DNA of 64,000 nucleotides. Origin: Rhizopus arrhizus. Its lineage: Eukaryota > Mucoromycota > Mucoromycetes > Mucorales > Rhizopodaceae. A program made the translations under genes and the position numbers. Below the pieces are notes generated by a model, which was not told the origin of the DNA, ran no database searches, and was given only the letters and a program-made list of their open reading frames with translations. How positions within the stretch are numbered: the stretch's first letter is position 1; the number at the start of each line of letters is the position of its first letter. The stretch lies in NCBI GenBank assembly GCA_024220505.1, contig JAKZZE010000035.1, forward strand, positions 248,001-312,000, read 5' to 3'. Below, in pieces: positions 22,179 to 34,539 of this stretch.

Positions 22179-22379
22179 TTTTTATATACAAAGCAATCTG
22201 AATGCTTTTAATTTCTTATTAAAGTGATCGACTTTACAAAAAAAATTGACTTTTTTTTTTTTTTCTTTTCGTAGTAAAAAATAAACACTTCAAATTTACA
22301 TCCCCGATTAATTCATGCCTTTTTTTTCTCAGCAAGACAAATTACGAAAAATACGTTTTTTATTTTTTATTCACAAGAA

Positions 22380-22410
<31 letters not shown>

Positions 22411-22425
22411 ACAAAAAGGTTCTAT

Positions 22426-23663
22426 TTACACCAAAGTAGAAGAGCTCAAACTTCCTTCAATATCAGCCACAACCATTTCAGTGACCAACTCATCAAAGGT
22501 CACCTTACGTTTCCAATTCAATTCTGTATTGGCCTTGGTAGGATCACCCAACAGGAGATCGACTTCAGCAGGACGGAAATATTTAGGATCGATACGAACA
22601 CGAATCTTGCCTGATTCAGCATCTCTACCGACCTCATTGACGCCTTCACCTTCCCAGACGATCGTACGACCTGTGACTTTGAATGCCTTTTCGACAAAAC
22701 TTCTTACGGTATGTGTCTCTCCGGTAGCCAAGACAAAATCTTGAGGCTTATCTTGCTGAAGCATGAGCCACATACCCTCCACATAGTCACGAGCATGTCC
22801 CCAATCACGTTTGGCGTCAATGTTACCCAGATAAAGACATTCTTGACGACCCAAGTGAATATCAGCTACAGCACGAGTGATCTTTCGAGTGACAAAGGTA
22901 CGACCACGACGGGGTGATTCATGGTTAAACAGAATACCGTTACAGGCATACATGTCGTAAGATTCTCGGTAGTTGACCGTAATCCAGTAACCATAGAGTT
23001 TGGCCACACCATAAGGAGAACGAGGGTAGAAGGGTGTAGTCTCCTTTTGAGGCGTCTCGACGACCTTACCGTAAAGCTCAGAGGTCGAGGCTTGATAAAA
23101 TCGGACTCGGTCAGCCAAACCACAGGTACGGATGGCATCCAATAAACGAAGTGTACCAAGAGCATCGACATCACCTGTGTATTCAGACATGTCAAACGAA
23201 ACCTTGACATGAGATTGAGCAGCGAGATTGTACACTTCAGTAGGCTGGATCTTGGAGATGATGTGAACAAGACAAGTGGAATCTGTCAAATCACCATGAT
23301 GAAGGAAAAACTTTACGCCTTTTTCATGAAATAAGTAAACCAAGTCTCGAACAAAATATAAAAAAGAAAGGCTTACCTGTTTCATGTCTATCGCGATAGA
23401 TGTGTTCAATACGTCCTGTATTAAAAGAGGAGGATCTACGAATGATACCGTGTACTTCATATCCTTTTTCTAATAAGAACTCAACTAAATAAGAACCATC
23501 TTGACCAGTAACACCTTTTTATAAAAAAGTAAGCTTTAGTTTATTTACAGCCTTTATCATTCTCACCTGTGATAAGAGCTACTTTGCGAGCTCTGTATTC
23601 TTGAATGGGTATAGCAGGTGTATTACTTCCGATTTGAAGAGAGGCAATAATATTTTCAGACAT
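22426..23663 (-). CDS. GDP-mannose 4,6-dehydratase
   Basis: Three exons; start ATG 23663 ([11 protein letters not shown]), stop 22426-22428; about 375 residues. The enzyme converts GDP-D-mannose to GDP-4-dehydro-6-deoxymannose, first step to GDP-L-fucose. The Rossmann motif [14 protein letters not shown] is completed by the first splice junction. Further hallmarks are [40 protein letters not shown], the catalytic Tyr-x3-Lys in [40 protein letters not shown] and ATGETHTVR. Length and motif order match GMD throughout. Its 3' end is 248 bp upstream of the XPD start; both are on the minus strand. Confidence 0.95.
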
Positions 23664-25313
23664 AAGTAAAGAGAGGTAAAGAAGAAGAAAAGGAAGGAAA
23701 GCGATGATAGAATTCGAATAAAAGGTTAAACTTGTAACACAACTTATTTTTGATTTGCGCAGAAATTATTTATTTTTAGACAACTGATTTAGGGCTGGGC
23801 GCAATATTAAAAAAAAAAATAAAAAAAGCAAAATAAACATACAAAAAATCAGCTTTCGTGTGCTTCTTTTTTGTGTTAAACCATGACTTTTAATGACTAT
23901 ATTGCTCTTAGTCTTGATTTTTATTAGTTGTAGATATATATTGTTAGTGGATTTGGTGATCACCCTTTTAGCTTGGCTGTTGATCGCTTTTGTACGACGT
24001 AGGACGAGTGATGAAGGAAGAATTAAAAAAGTAATCCAGAATCATTTGTAAGCCCAAAATTACAAATGAGTCATATACTCTTTTGATAACATACTGCATG
24101 CTTTGTGCTTTAAAGGGAAGGATAATCTTCGAATCAAATTAAAGAAAAAATAAATTGAGATTGGTATAAAATGCTGTGATATAAACATCCATGAGGCTGA
24201 AATGACTGGGCTTTTTATGTTCTAAGGGCTTCCTTTTTTTTATATATCAAATATTAAATTATATTTTTAAGCGTGTAAAATGAAATGTAAATTTTGAATG
24301 TTTTGATAATATCTATTTACTTATTATAAGCTTATAGTAGCCTTTCCCTTTTTTGGGATATCCTATTACTTGAAAAGCACAATTGGTCTCTATTAGAGTC
24401 TATCAACGGTCTAATTACACAGAAAATACAAATCAGTTTATTCAAGTTTAACTTTCATTCACAGTTCCAATTTTATTATGAGCAGTCTACTTTTTATACA
24501 TAATTGGCTTGATGTAATAATAAAAAAAAAGGCTTATATAACACAAACAACTTGTTCTATCACTCGAGTTATTCAAATAAATAAATTTTTTCAATCAGCA
24601 AACGCTTCTTTAATTTTGGCATGTTGTTAGTAGCTTTGTCTTTGTAAACAAAAGCAAAACAAAACAGCTTGTTTCTTTCTTATTTCTTTCATAAGCAACC
24701 ATAAAGCAAAGAACAATTTGAAGTGAATGTATATTGTTTATAAGAGCTTTTCGTACTAAATATTACCATAGCTATGCTTTTACCTTCTTCACTCTTGGAT
24801 ATAATAAATTAAAAGTAGCATGCTGAAAGGATAGGTCTTTTTTCTCGCAGCAAATTAAAAATAGTGATATCAACTGTTCTTTTTTTCTTTGAAATAGTGC
24901 AAACAAATTAGCCATATTTATAATTGGCTTGAAAAGTAAAAGGTAAACATCCAAACATTTCTTCTAATAATTGTATAAACCTTCGTCTTGATAAAAAGGA
25001 TTACAGACTGTTCTCACTTGCTACTTTTTTGTTGATATTAATTTTTATAGCACTTGTGATATTACTATTTACAAATAAATGACATTTGTAGTCGATTCGT
25101 CTGGTGGGCAAAAGCATGAGACTATTTAATCCGATATATCTAACAAAATCAGTAGAATGTACTTTGCAGTTTCAGAGCACTTGTTTAAAGGATTAAGTTC
25201 CTGAGCTACCTGCTTATCTGAACAAGTAGCCTAAGGATATTCTTGAAGACAAAAGCAAATAATAAAAAAAGAGTATATATATAAACTCAAGAGATATCTA
25301 AGATCTTAAGCTG
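23664..25313. other. AT-rich boundary region without recognisable gene
   Basis: After the 5' end of the dehydratase the sequence becomes AT-rich with only short frames (for example 23766-23963 and 24772-24954, minus). No motif, RNA gene or exon chain was recognised. It marks the change from gene-rich to repeat-rich sequence. Confidence 0.4.
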
Positions 25314-25871
25314 TGTTATATTTTGCAAGCTAATAAAACAAAATAGTAATATAAAACCAAAAGAATATTTCTTGAGACTGATCTTTATTTAAGACAATCT
25401 TCATTGTTAAAATGAAATCATTACAAAGTCTACTATTTATATTCTTCTATCAGTTGGCGGGTAAATGAGTACTTATGAGCGTAGACCCAATAATTGACAT
25501 GTTTGATTGAAGAATGATCACTGAATCGATTATTAAAATTTTTAATCCGTTACTTATTATAACTCTTAGTGTTCTTTAACTGACCTGCGAAATTTTTCCC
25601 GTAGTCATCAAGAGGAAAGATAATTACATGAAAATGACACCAGTCAGATCAAAGTCTAACTTGGGGTATATGATATATTACTATTCATCTAGAGAAATGA
25701 TGAATAGTAAAGATTATGACTTATTTATTGTTCATGTTTACTCTATAGAATGAATCTAATAGTGATAATTTTATTCATAAAGATTTAAATCATTGTCTTT
25801 TATCAATTTTAATACATTTCTTTAGTTGTGATTGTTCAATATCCGTTATGATCAAACACTATTCTTCAATA
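25314..25871 (+). repeat. LTR-like repeat, family A copy 1
   Basis: About 558 bp that matches 28030-28608 over most of its length, including the exact-looking block TCAGTTGGCGGGTAAATGAG and the block CTTGAGACTGATCTTTATTT shared also with 39985-40552. It begins TGTTATA but its 3' end has decayed (CAATA instead of ACA). No matching 5-bp target duplication is visible. The orientation is that of copies 2 and 3. Confidence 0.65.
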
Positions 25872-28029
25872 TTATCTATACAATATGTTGCTAGCTAAAT
25901 TAAACTTCACATAAGCCTGTATAAAGCACAAATTTATTAATGTTAATCGTTGACACATCATGGCACAATATACCAAGTAGAATATGTGGAATAGGTGTGT
26001 TATATCTCTCGATTAATAAAACTGACAAGTAAGTCAAACAATCAATGAAATATAACACGCCTATTCCACTTTTTTTTTCAATGAGTCTCTTGAACCTCTT
26101 TATTGATTAAGGACGAGAGAGAGAACCCATTCAATACAAACTACGTCTTAGAATATAATAATGTGGTTTAGGGTCCGAGGTAGTACGGTATAAATTATGT
26201 GGGCTATTTATCGTACATAGCACGAAGTGTCGTACCCCAACATACTTTAAACATGATTCATATTCAATTTATAAGAAATCAGAGTAGTGAATGCTTTACA
26301 AAGATTTATTACATTCTTTTATTTATTATTCGGCCATAACTAATTCTGCTCCTTTAACTCAATACAAGTTGTTTTAATATAGCTCCTGATGCAATGAGAC
26401 ATAAATGAAAAATAGATCTACCTAAATAACTATAAACAGTCCACTTGCATAACCAGGAATAGGCCTTCATACTAAAATTTATTCATGCTAGATCTACAGC
26501 TATAATTAATTAAAGTATCTTGAAAAGGATTTAATTGAATCTTCATGAAAATGATATAAATACCAGATACAATAATATTAAATAAAAATATAATTTTTTA
26601 AGTCTCGTTGAATTTTATAGTCTTTTTTATTCTTACGAGATAACACACTAAGTGTTATATATAATATACAGCCAAATTATTAATTCAAGAATTTTTTGGT
26701 GATCCCATACGACATTAAGGAAGTTATTAAAGTAAACACGGCAGAATATATAAAAGCGGCAGAGGAATAATGATGGATAATTGTGATAGACTGATTGATC
26801 GCAATATTGAGAATTAATCATACAGCTAGATTGTATACTACAAAGTAGAGTTAGTTAGATATCAAAGTAAGAAAGGGAAAGGGATGTAAAAAGATCAAAG
26901 GCTGTTTCATGTTGAAATATAATTGTTGTGCTCCAAAGATAATAATTGTATAGCAATCAAGCGTTATTAACAATTAATACTGTGAGTATATGGAATTGTA
27001 GACTTTGATTTATGAACAGTGTTATTTTGTGCTTAGGAAAGGGGAGTTTTAGGTAAAATATAATATAGCAATGAAATGTTTTAAGTATTTAAAATAAGAT
27101 AAAGAAGAATTAACGAGACCGAACAATAGTTCTAAAGTCGAATGCTTTTATTAAAGAAGATTTCAAGGCTATTTATATTAGTTAAGCAAGACCTGAGATT
27201 AGATGACAAAAAATAGTTACGACCGATGTGATTTGACATGTATAAGAAAAAATTTATAGACTGATGTTAATAATCAATTGTTGAGATGAAAGTGAAACTT
27301 GGCTGGTTAGGGCAGTGATAATTATCAGGATCTATTCTTATTCAAACACATTTGTAAAGATTTAGTCCAGAAGGATAAGACTGTATCTTATTGATATGTC
27401 AAAACATGACAAGCAACAAAGATAAAAAAATACTGTTAGAGCTTGGTATCTCTTCATTAATTTAAGACAACTATGATTAAGATTTAAAATGAATTCTACA
27501 TATAAAAAGTGAGAGTATTTATAGACATGATACGAATAAAAAATTACGATAGATTTATAATCAACTTGACAGAATAGATGATTACTATTTCTAATTATTA
27601 GTTTAGCCTGTTCCTAGCTTGTATTGTCAATTATGCTATTGGGATGGTTTCAGATAACTCTGGACATAGGACTATTTAAGGAGGCAGTATGGATGAATAT
27701 AAAGACCCTTAGTTCCGTGATTGGATATCATTGCTAACAATCATATTTCAGTCAGAATAAATGTTTTCATGACTAATGATGATCCGGTAAGTAATCGTCA
27801 TTCCTTATTCAACATGCTCATACTATCACTAAACTATATTACAACCATGTCATCTTATTTGACTATGTGAAGTTAATATGAATAAAGCTTAATGTAAAAA
27901 TCTAATCAAAGTATTTTATTGATCTGTGTTGGGAATAATGTTATAAATGATTCCAAGTTATGTCAACATATTATTCAGGATCATATCTGATTCCTTTTAC
28001 TAAAATAATTTGACTATAATCGTATGTAC
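25872..28029. other. Non-coding AT-rich interior between two LTR-like repeats
   Basis: About 2.16 kb with no open frame above 60 codons and no gag or pol motif. If the flanking repeats are the two LTRs of one element, this is the interior of a non-autonomous (LARD-like) retrotransposon; if they are separate solo LTRs, it is unclassified spacer. I see no purine tract before 28030 and no convincing primer-binding site after 25871. Confidence 0.4.
25986..26069. repeat. Inverted repeat (hairpin), 20-bp arms
   Basis: The arms 25986-26005 (GTGGAATAGGTGTGTTATAT) and 26050-26069 are reverse complements at 19 of 20 positions, separated by 44 bases. It may be a miniature element or a transcript hairpin. 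Confidence 0.6.
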
Positions 28030-28608
28030 TGTTATGTTCTGGTAAAGCAATTAAGGAATAACAATAAAACCAAAGAATATTTTTTGAGACTGAACTTTAT
28101 TTAAGACAATCTTAATTGTTAAAAAGAAATCATTACAAAGTCTACTATTTATATTCTTCTATCAGTTGGCGGGTAAATGAGTACTTATGAGCGTAGACCC
28201 AATAATTGACATGTTTGATTGAAGAATGATCACTGAATCGATTATGAAAATTTTTAATTCGTTGTTTTTATAGATCTTATTGTTCTTTAACTGATCTGGG
28301 AGAATTGTCCCGTCTTCATTGAGAGGAAAGATCTATTTATATGAAATGCCTCCAGTCAGATCAAAGTTGACTAGGTACCTGATCCATTATTATTCATTTA
28401 CAGAAATGATGAATAGTAAAGATCATGACTTATTTATTGTTCATGTTTACTTTATAGAATGAATCTAATTGTGATAGTTTTATATAAAAAGAAGAAGAAT
28501 ATATTTCATTTAATAAAGATTTAAATTAATGTCTTTTATCAATTTTAATATACTTCTTTTAGTTGTGATTATTCAATGTCCGTTATGATCAGACGCTGTT
28601 CTACAACA
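28030..28608 (+). repeat. LTR-like repeat, family A copy 2
   Basis: A 579-bp repeat running from TGTTATGTTCTGG to CTACAACA, so with TG...CA ends. It abuts the truncated gene copy 1: the base after it (28609) is where similarity to exon 2 of gene copy 2 begins (ATTGCTACTGCTG). It is similar to 25314-25871 and, mainly at the ends, to 39985-40552. Confidence 0.75.
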
Positions 28609-31188
28609 ATTGCTACTGCTGTCAAAGTAAGAACATTAAAATTCAATTTTAAACAAATATACTAATCGCTTTTCTCTGAAATATAGGATGCTGTGAGAAA
28701 TCACTACAACAACCTGCCGCCATCATCTCAATATGTTCTTGAAAAGCCTCTGAAGTCTGCTGAGAATCAAAGAGTATTTAAATTGCTGCAGGATTATGTG
28801 AATAGCCATTATTCATATAAAAATACCAACAACCGCGATTTGCGCAAGTACCTCGAGCGCCAATATTATACAAAGAAGGCGGAAATATCCACTGGTGAAG
28901 AGGAAGATCCAGTTGAAGAATTTATAAGAAAACGAAAAGCAGCAAAAGTCACCCGTAGAAGTGCTGTAAGTACTACATAAAGTATTGTACTTGCATAACT
29001 AACTTTGCTTTTTTAGAAAACAAGAGCTCGTAAGGCTATATACGAGCAGTACAAGGATCAAGGCGTTTACGAAAGCTATCCAAACTGTGAGTATTTGCTT
29101 CAACAACAATACATGTCTGAAGAAGAAGACATGTACAACAATGATACAATCGATAAGGTGGAGGAAATTCTTCTGGAGCAAAATCCAGATAGAATGGCTC
29201 CTTTTACTGAAAAGGAACGTACAGTAGCGGACAAAACTGGTGCACAAAACTTTTTTTCAGCTTTTAACTACCATTACCTGCTCATGGTAGTTGCAATAGT
29301 CATGAAACTGTACTAGAAGGAGGATATACTAGTCATTGTAATTTATGTATGTTCTAAGCATGACAGTGTTAAAACTGAGCGATGAGCGTGTTTTAAATTT
29401 ATAAAATTTTATATTTTCTAAAAACCGCAAAAGTGGCTAAGACCTTAGAATTTATATAATCATCTCATCTCTTGATATCATCGGATGTTCTTCTTTGCAT
29501 ATGCTAATAATATGCGTGTATATCATTTTCAGTAAAAGAACCCGGCTCTTTAACTATTCTTTTCCAAAGATCATCGACCCTTTTTGATCTAGTGTCGTAT
29601 CATCATACCTTTGCCATCAATTGCCACCTGGCATGCTTAAGCGGACTTAGGCCGGGATTAGTGGCGGCTAAACTTGTAGCACAGAAGCGCTGTTATCAAA
29701 TATTGAGTTTGTGACATGCGTTGACTTGTGCCTTGTGTCATTGTCATACTGAAACGAGAGATTACGACGTTTTAGACTACTATACGCTAGGCTTTTGTGG
29801 TATGAAGTAAGCGAAATATATGTGTATATTTATGAGTTCATTATACCATCGTATACCTGACACACATATTCTGGTCCTCAATATCTAATACAGCCTTAAA
29901 ACATAACAGAGCAGCCAGCATGCTTCATTGTTTGATCACCGTGAAAAAATCGCTAAGGTTGCTCGACTTGCTTTCAATATTAGTGTATACTGTCTGCATC
30001 CATAATGTTCATATTTGTTTCATTGCTAAAGATAGAAGACTTCCAGCCCTCTATAGTATACAATGGCTTGTCGTGATACCACATTCATCGCTTTTTCCGA
30101 CTTATACAGCTGATGAAATTCTTCGATTCCTTACTTCCAGACTCAAAATCTAGCTTCCTACTGTGCCTTTAGACTGACAGTCTGCTAATACTGTATCTTA
30201 AGGTCCTCGAAATGTGCTGAGCATCAGGAACTGTGTGTAGCGGACCTTGTCCAAGCTCTAGGTTGATGACTGAACTAATAACTTTTCAGGCTAATAGCGG
30301 AATACCTTCATGATCACAAGACATTAAGTTTCTTTCTTCCCTCTTTCTCCTGTTGATTGTCCATTTAGAGATCCTTGTTACTCTAGAAATATCTGCTGTC
30401 GTACGAACTAGGCGTGTTCGAGATCTCAGAGTTTCGTTTTTACAGTTGCTTATTTTCTTAAACATATAAGGCTAGTACTTTGTTATAGTGAATAGGGTAA
30501 AAACAAAAGGGGGGGCTCAATGGGAAATACAAAATAAGTACAGTTTTATATATTTTTTAAGAGCTACTAGAATTTACTAATCTGCTGTGAAATCTGAAAG
30601 CAAACGGGAGAGATTTGGGGAAAATTGAAAGAAGGCTAGACAAGCACTACATTTTTGGCGAAAATTGAAATATGCAAAAAATCACTAAAAATGACCTTAT
30701 GCCTGAGGGATGTCCGGCACAGTTCCGGTTTACATAACGTAATGTATATTTTAGACTGTCTTTCAGATGGTATATACCACAAAAGTCGCAGACATATGGC
30801 GGAGATACAATGTTAATTTTAAGTTTTGTGCACCAGTTTTGTCCGCTACTGTATGTCTGTCTTGTGCAAGAAAACAGTTGATTATTTTGAAGTTCGCGTA
30901 CCAAAGTACAGATCACCTGCTGTAAGTTTAATTAATATCTTTTTAAGCGCAATCAACTAATTATCTAATATTCAGTGTACCGAATTTTTTAAGCTGTTGG
31001 ATGATCAGATAGCAAGTGACAAGGCAAAGAGGCAAAGAACTGGAAATAACAGCATCCAATTTCTTCCTCGTATACAAAGAAAATGCTCGTTGCCTGTTCC
31101 TGACTTCATCAAAAAAGAAAATATAACTGAAGAGAGTATCGCTTGGGCTTTTGGTGGTGAAATAGAGTTGGATGAAATCAACCTGCTG

Positions 31189-31194
<6 letters not shown>
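28609..31194 (+). pseudogene. Copy 1 of unrecognised five-exon gene family, 5'-truncated and interrupted
   Basis: Remaining exons are the tail of exon 2 (28609-28627), exon 3 (28687-28965), exon 4 (29017-29221 plus 30854-30921, split by a transposon) and exon 5 (30976-31194). Exons and introns are almost identical to copy 2 at 47.6-48.7 kb, with a handful of substitutions such as AEISTG/AGISTG and NDTI/NETI. Exon 1 and most of exon 2 are missing; the left edge is the end of an LTR. Exon 4 is split at KER by a 1,630-bp element, so translation would run into element sequence and stop at 29314-29316. After the stop at 31192 an A-run of 53 replaces 11 A in copy 2. This copy cannot make the full protein. 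Confidence 0.85.
29222..30851 (-). mobile_element. Tc1-like element copy A (1,630 bp, non-autonomous)
   Basis: Terminal inverted repeats begin CAGTAGCGGACAAAACTGGT and continue GCACAAAA. The element is flanked by TA on both sides (29220-29221 and 30852-30853); the uninterrupted sequence in gene copy 2 reads GAACGTATGTC, proving a TA target duplication. The transposase relic is on the minus strand and carries several stops; compare copy B. The plus-strand frame at 29920-30153 is a shadow of it. Confidence 0.92.

Positions 31195-31245
<51 letters not shown>
31193..31245 (+). repeat. Poly-A tract of 53
   Basis: It follows the stop codon of gene copy 1. The same place in copy 2 has 11 A, so the tract has expanded (or was mis-assembled) since duplication. 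Confidence 0.8.
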
Positions 31246-31247
<2 letters not shown>

Positions 31248-31526
31248 TGTGAAATAAATAAAACAAAAAAAAAATGAAAGCGGTGTTTAGATCTTTTAAT
31301 TTTTTTTTACCTTTGTTTCATTCTAGATTTGGTTACAGATAAAATCTTAATGTTGGCGAAACGAAGTCGAAAAATGTGATAGATGCTCTCAGAGCCACGC
31401 TTTATTTTCCTTATTTGTAATAAAAATATATTTTTCCCTTTCTTCCCTATATCTTTCTTGCCAAAGCATTATTATTCAATTTTTTTTTTTTTTTTTTTTG
31501 GGAGGGATTAAGGTGAGTGTAAGCTA

Positions 31527-33156
31527 CAGTAGCGGACAAAACTGGTGCACAAAAATTAAAATCAACATTGTATCTCCGCCATATGTCTGCGACTTTTGTG
31601 GCATATACCATCTGAAAGACAGTCCAAAATATACATTATGTTATGTAAACCGGAACTGTGCCGGACATCCCCCAGGCATAAGGTCATTTTTAGTGATTTT
31701 TTGCATATTTCAATTTTCGCCAAAAATGTAGTGCTTGTCTAGCCTTCTTTCAATTTTCCCCATATCTCTCCCGTTTGCTTTCAGATTTCACAGCATATTA
31801 GTAAATTTTAGTAGCTCTTAAAAAATATATAAAACTGTACTTATTTTGTATTTCCCATTGAGTCCCCCCTTTTGTTTTTACCCTATTCACTATAACAAAG
31901 TACTAGCCTTATATGTTTAAGAAAATAAGCAACTGTAAAAACGAAACTCTGAGATCTCGAACACGCCTAGTTCGTACGACAGCAGATATTTCTAGAGTAA
32001 CAAGGATCTCTAAATGGACAATCAACAGGAGAAAGAGGGAAGAAAGAAACTTAATGTCTTGTGATCATGAAGGTATTCCGCTATTAGCCTGAAAAGTTAT
32101 TAGTTCAGTCATCAACCTAGAGCTTGGACAAGGTCCGCTACACACAGTTCCTGATGCTCAGCACATTGTGAGGACCTTAAGATACAGTGTTAGCAGACTG
32201 TCAGTCTAAAGGCACAGTAGGAAGCTAGATTTTGAGTCCGGAAGTAAGGAATCGAAGAATTTCATCAGCTGTATAAGTCGGAAAAAGCGATGAATGTGGT
32301 ATCACAACAAGCCATTGTATACTATAGAGGGCTGGAAGTCTGCTATCTTTAGCAATGAAACAAATATGAACATTATGGATGCAGACAGTATACACTAATA
32401 TTGAAAGCAAGTCGAGCAACCTGAGCGATTTTTTCACGGTGATCAAACAATGAAGCATGCTGGCTGCTCTGTTATGTTTTAAGGCTGTATTAGATATTGA
32501 GGACCAGAATATGTGTGTCAGGTATACGATGGTATAATGAACTCATAAATATACACATATATTTCGCTTACTTCATACCACAAAAGCCTAGCGTATAGTA
32601 GTCTAAAACGTCGTAATCTCTCGTTTCAGTATGACAATGACACAAGGCACAAGTCAACGCATGTCATAAACTCAATATTTGATAACAGCGCTTCTGTGCT
32701 ACAAGTTTAGCCGCCACTAATCCCGGCCTAAGTCCGCTTAAGCATGCCAGGTGGCAATTGATGGCAAAGGTATGATGATACGACACTAGATCAAAAAGGG
32801 TCGATGATCTTTGGAAAAGAGTAGTTAAAGAGCCGGGTTCTTTTATTGAAAATGATATACACGCATATTATTAGCATATGCAAAGAAGAATATCCGATAA
32901 TGTCAAGAGATGAGATGATTATATAAAGTCTAAGATTTTAGCCACTTTTGCGGTTTTTAGAAAATATAAGATTTTATAAATTCAAAGCACGCTTATCGCT
33001 CAGTTTTAACAATGTCATGCTTAGAACATACATAGATTACAATGACTAGTATATCCTCCTTCTAGTACAGTTTCATGACTATTGCAATTACCATGAGCAG
33101 GTAATGGTAGTTAAAAGCTAAAAAAAAGTTTTGTGCACCAGTTTTGTCCGCTACTG
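31527..33156 (+). mobile_element. Tc1-like element copy B (1,630 bp) nested in the DIRS element
   Basis: Same length and ends as copies A and C but opposite orientation, with TA at 31525-31526 and 33157-33158. Here the transposase relic reads on the plus strand: a DNA-binding part near 31930-32090 (TTADISRVTRISKWTINRRK) and a catalytic part near 32325-32700 (WKSAIFSNETNMN, CSVMF then GCIRY, FQYDNDTRHKSTH). The first catalytic Asp of the usual FSDET motif is Asn, and several in-frame stops are present. The NPIE box with the catalytic Glu is not recognisable. Confidence 0.92.
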
Positions 33157-33165
33157 TATGCTAAA

Positions 33166-34539
33166 CTAGATTCCTAGAAATCTTCGATACCAAGGGTGGG
33201 TATCTATCACATTTTTCGACTTCGTTTCGCCAACATTAAGATTGTTTGTCGTTCCTAAATCAATCTCCGTTGGCTCCACTCCGTCTCCTAATGTGATAGT
33301 GTTTTCCGCTTCAGAAAAAATTGAATGGATGATCGCCGTGCTTGAGGATTCTTGATTAGGTGGTTTGTGATAGAAGGTTTCAAAAGTACGTGAATCTTGG
33401 CTCCAACCTGCGTGATCTTTGACGGCCTCGATAGAGTGGCCTTTTGATACCGCTTTTGTACTTGATGCTGCTCTAATGGAATGTGCTTTAAAGTGATTGG
33501 TGTCGACCCCAGATCTTTCCATCAGTAGTTTAACCCAGTTGGACAGAGTGGAGGGACGAATGGAGCTCACCAAGTTTGGTTTTTCAATATAAGCTAGGAA
33601 CAGAGTATGGTCCACCGGTAGGTTTGTTCTCAAGGTGGCTGTTTTTTGAATAAAAATATGCAGAGTAGTCACTGGACATAGACGGGAATCCTGTAAAACT
33701 CCTATTTGTGTTGTTTTGACTTGAGCTTCTTTGGGAACACGGAAGTGTAGAGTAAGTCCAGAAACTGTCATATTTGATGAGTCTTGATATTTGAAAATAG
33801 TGTCACGGAATTGAAGTCTGCCTATGTCAGATCTTGGACGAGCCATTGTAGCTAAGCACAGTAAAGCAATTGTTTTTAGTTGTAAATCAGTTAAAGTAAG
33901 AGTATTGGAATCAGCCCAAGATGAAAGAATGAAAGCTGTCATTCTGTTTGTGTCCCATGTTTCTAATTGTTGGATCGTAGGAATTCTTACTTCTGATCTA
34001 CGTTTTGCTGCGAAGAAAGCTTGAATAGTTGGTTGAAGAGCTAAAGGCATTTCGTCATGGTACAGTTCACGAAAGACTGAAGCTAAGGAAGACCGTAAGG
34101 TGTTCAAGTGTTTGCTGCTGTAGTGTTGGTTTGCTACCAAAAACGCTAGAACATTAGCACAGTTGTACTTAATCGGATTGACCACAGGGGTTTTTTGTAG
34201 ACACCAACGATGCCACTGTCGCCAACCATTGTCATAAATTTTTTTGGTACTAGAACGTGTAGAATTTTCCAGGTATTCAATGCTAGCCGCGTCAGTTAAG
34301 CCAAACTTACGCCTTGCGTCGCTGATAATAGCCATGCGGTCAGAGAGAACTTCTTGTTGATTTTCATAACTATTGGATTGTCCAAGTGTTTCATCCGTAG
34401 GACCATTGGATACCAGTATTGGCTGGGCCACTGAGGGGTAATTAAAACGGCTTGACGTATCTTCTGTTTCTTCAATTGTTGTATCACCTTGGGGATTAGT
34501 TTCCAGGGAGGATTTAGAAACATCCCTTTCTTGAGCCAT
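33166..34539 (-). CDS. DIRS tyrosine recombinase (YR)
   Basis: One uninterrupted frame of 457 residues. Tyrosine recombinases integrate the circular DNA of DIRS elements. The core-binding part lies around residues 90-190 (STRSSTKKIYDNGWRQW, NVLAFLVANQH, NTLRSSLASVFREL). The catalytic domain shows an Arg in TMARPRSDIGRLQF, the H-x-x-R box AHSIRAASSTKA, HAGW, and the nucleophile Tyr in FETFYHK, so the full R-H-R-H/W-Y set is visible. The last ~50 codons (ITLGDGVEPTEID onwards) are the coding reading of the internal complementary region. Its N-terminal codons overlap, in another frame, the end of the RT polyprotein. No stop or shift seen, so it may be functional. Confidence 0.9.
   Translation of the reverse strand: MAQERDVSKSSLETNPQGDTTIEETEDTSSRFNYPSVAQPILVSNGPTDETLGQSNSYENQQEVLSDRMAIISDARRKFGLTDAASIEYLENSTRSSTKKIYDNGWRQWHRWCLQKTPVVNPIKYNCANVLAFLVANQHYSSKHLNTLRSSLASVFRELYHDEMPLALQPTIQAFFAAKRRSEVRIPTIQQLETWDTNRMTAFILSSWADSNTLTLTDLQLKTIALLCLATMARPRSDIGRLQFRDTIFKYQDSSNMTVSGLTLHFRVPKEAQVKTTQIGVLQDSRLCPVTTLHIFIQKTATLRTNLPVDHTLFLAYIEKPNLVSSIRPSTLSNWVKLLMERSGVDTNHFKAHSIRAASSTKAVSKGHSIEAVKDHAGWSQDSRTFETFYHKPPNQESSSTAIIHSIFSEAENTITLGDGVEPTEIDLGTTNNLNVGETKSKNVIDTHPWYRRFLGI
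33203..33299. repeat. DIRS internal complementary region (circular-junction copy)
   Basis: Left half (to CCAACATTAAGAT) is the reverse complement of the element's left terminus; right half (GATTGTTTGTCGTTCC to CTAATGTGATAG) is the reverse complement of its right terminus. The two termini are thus copied head-to-tail, the template known to be used to complete DIRS circles. Confidence 0.88.

Noticed and set aside
25314..28608. A complete autonomous LTR retrotransposon
   Set aside because: No gag, protease, RT or integrase motif between the repeats and no matching target duplication.
29920..30153. 77-codon frame (MLHCLITVKKSLRLL...) recurring at 32225-32458 and 46695-46928
   Set aside because: It is the antisense of the decayed Tc1-like transposase and recurs only because the element does.
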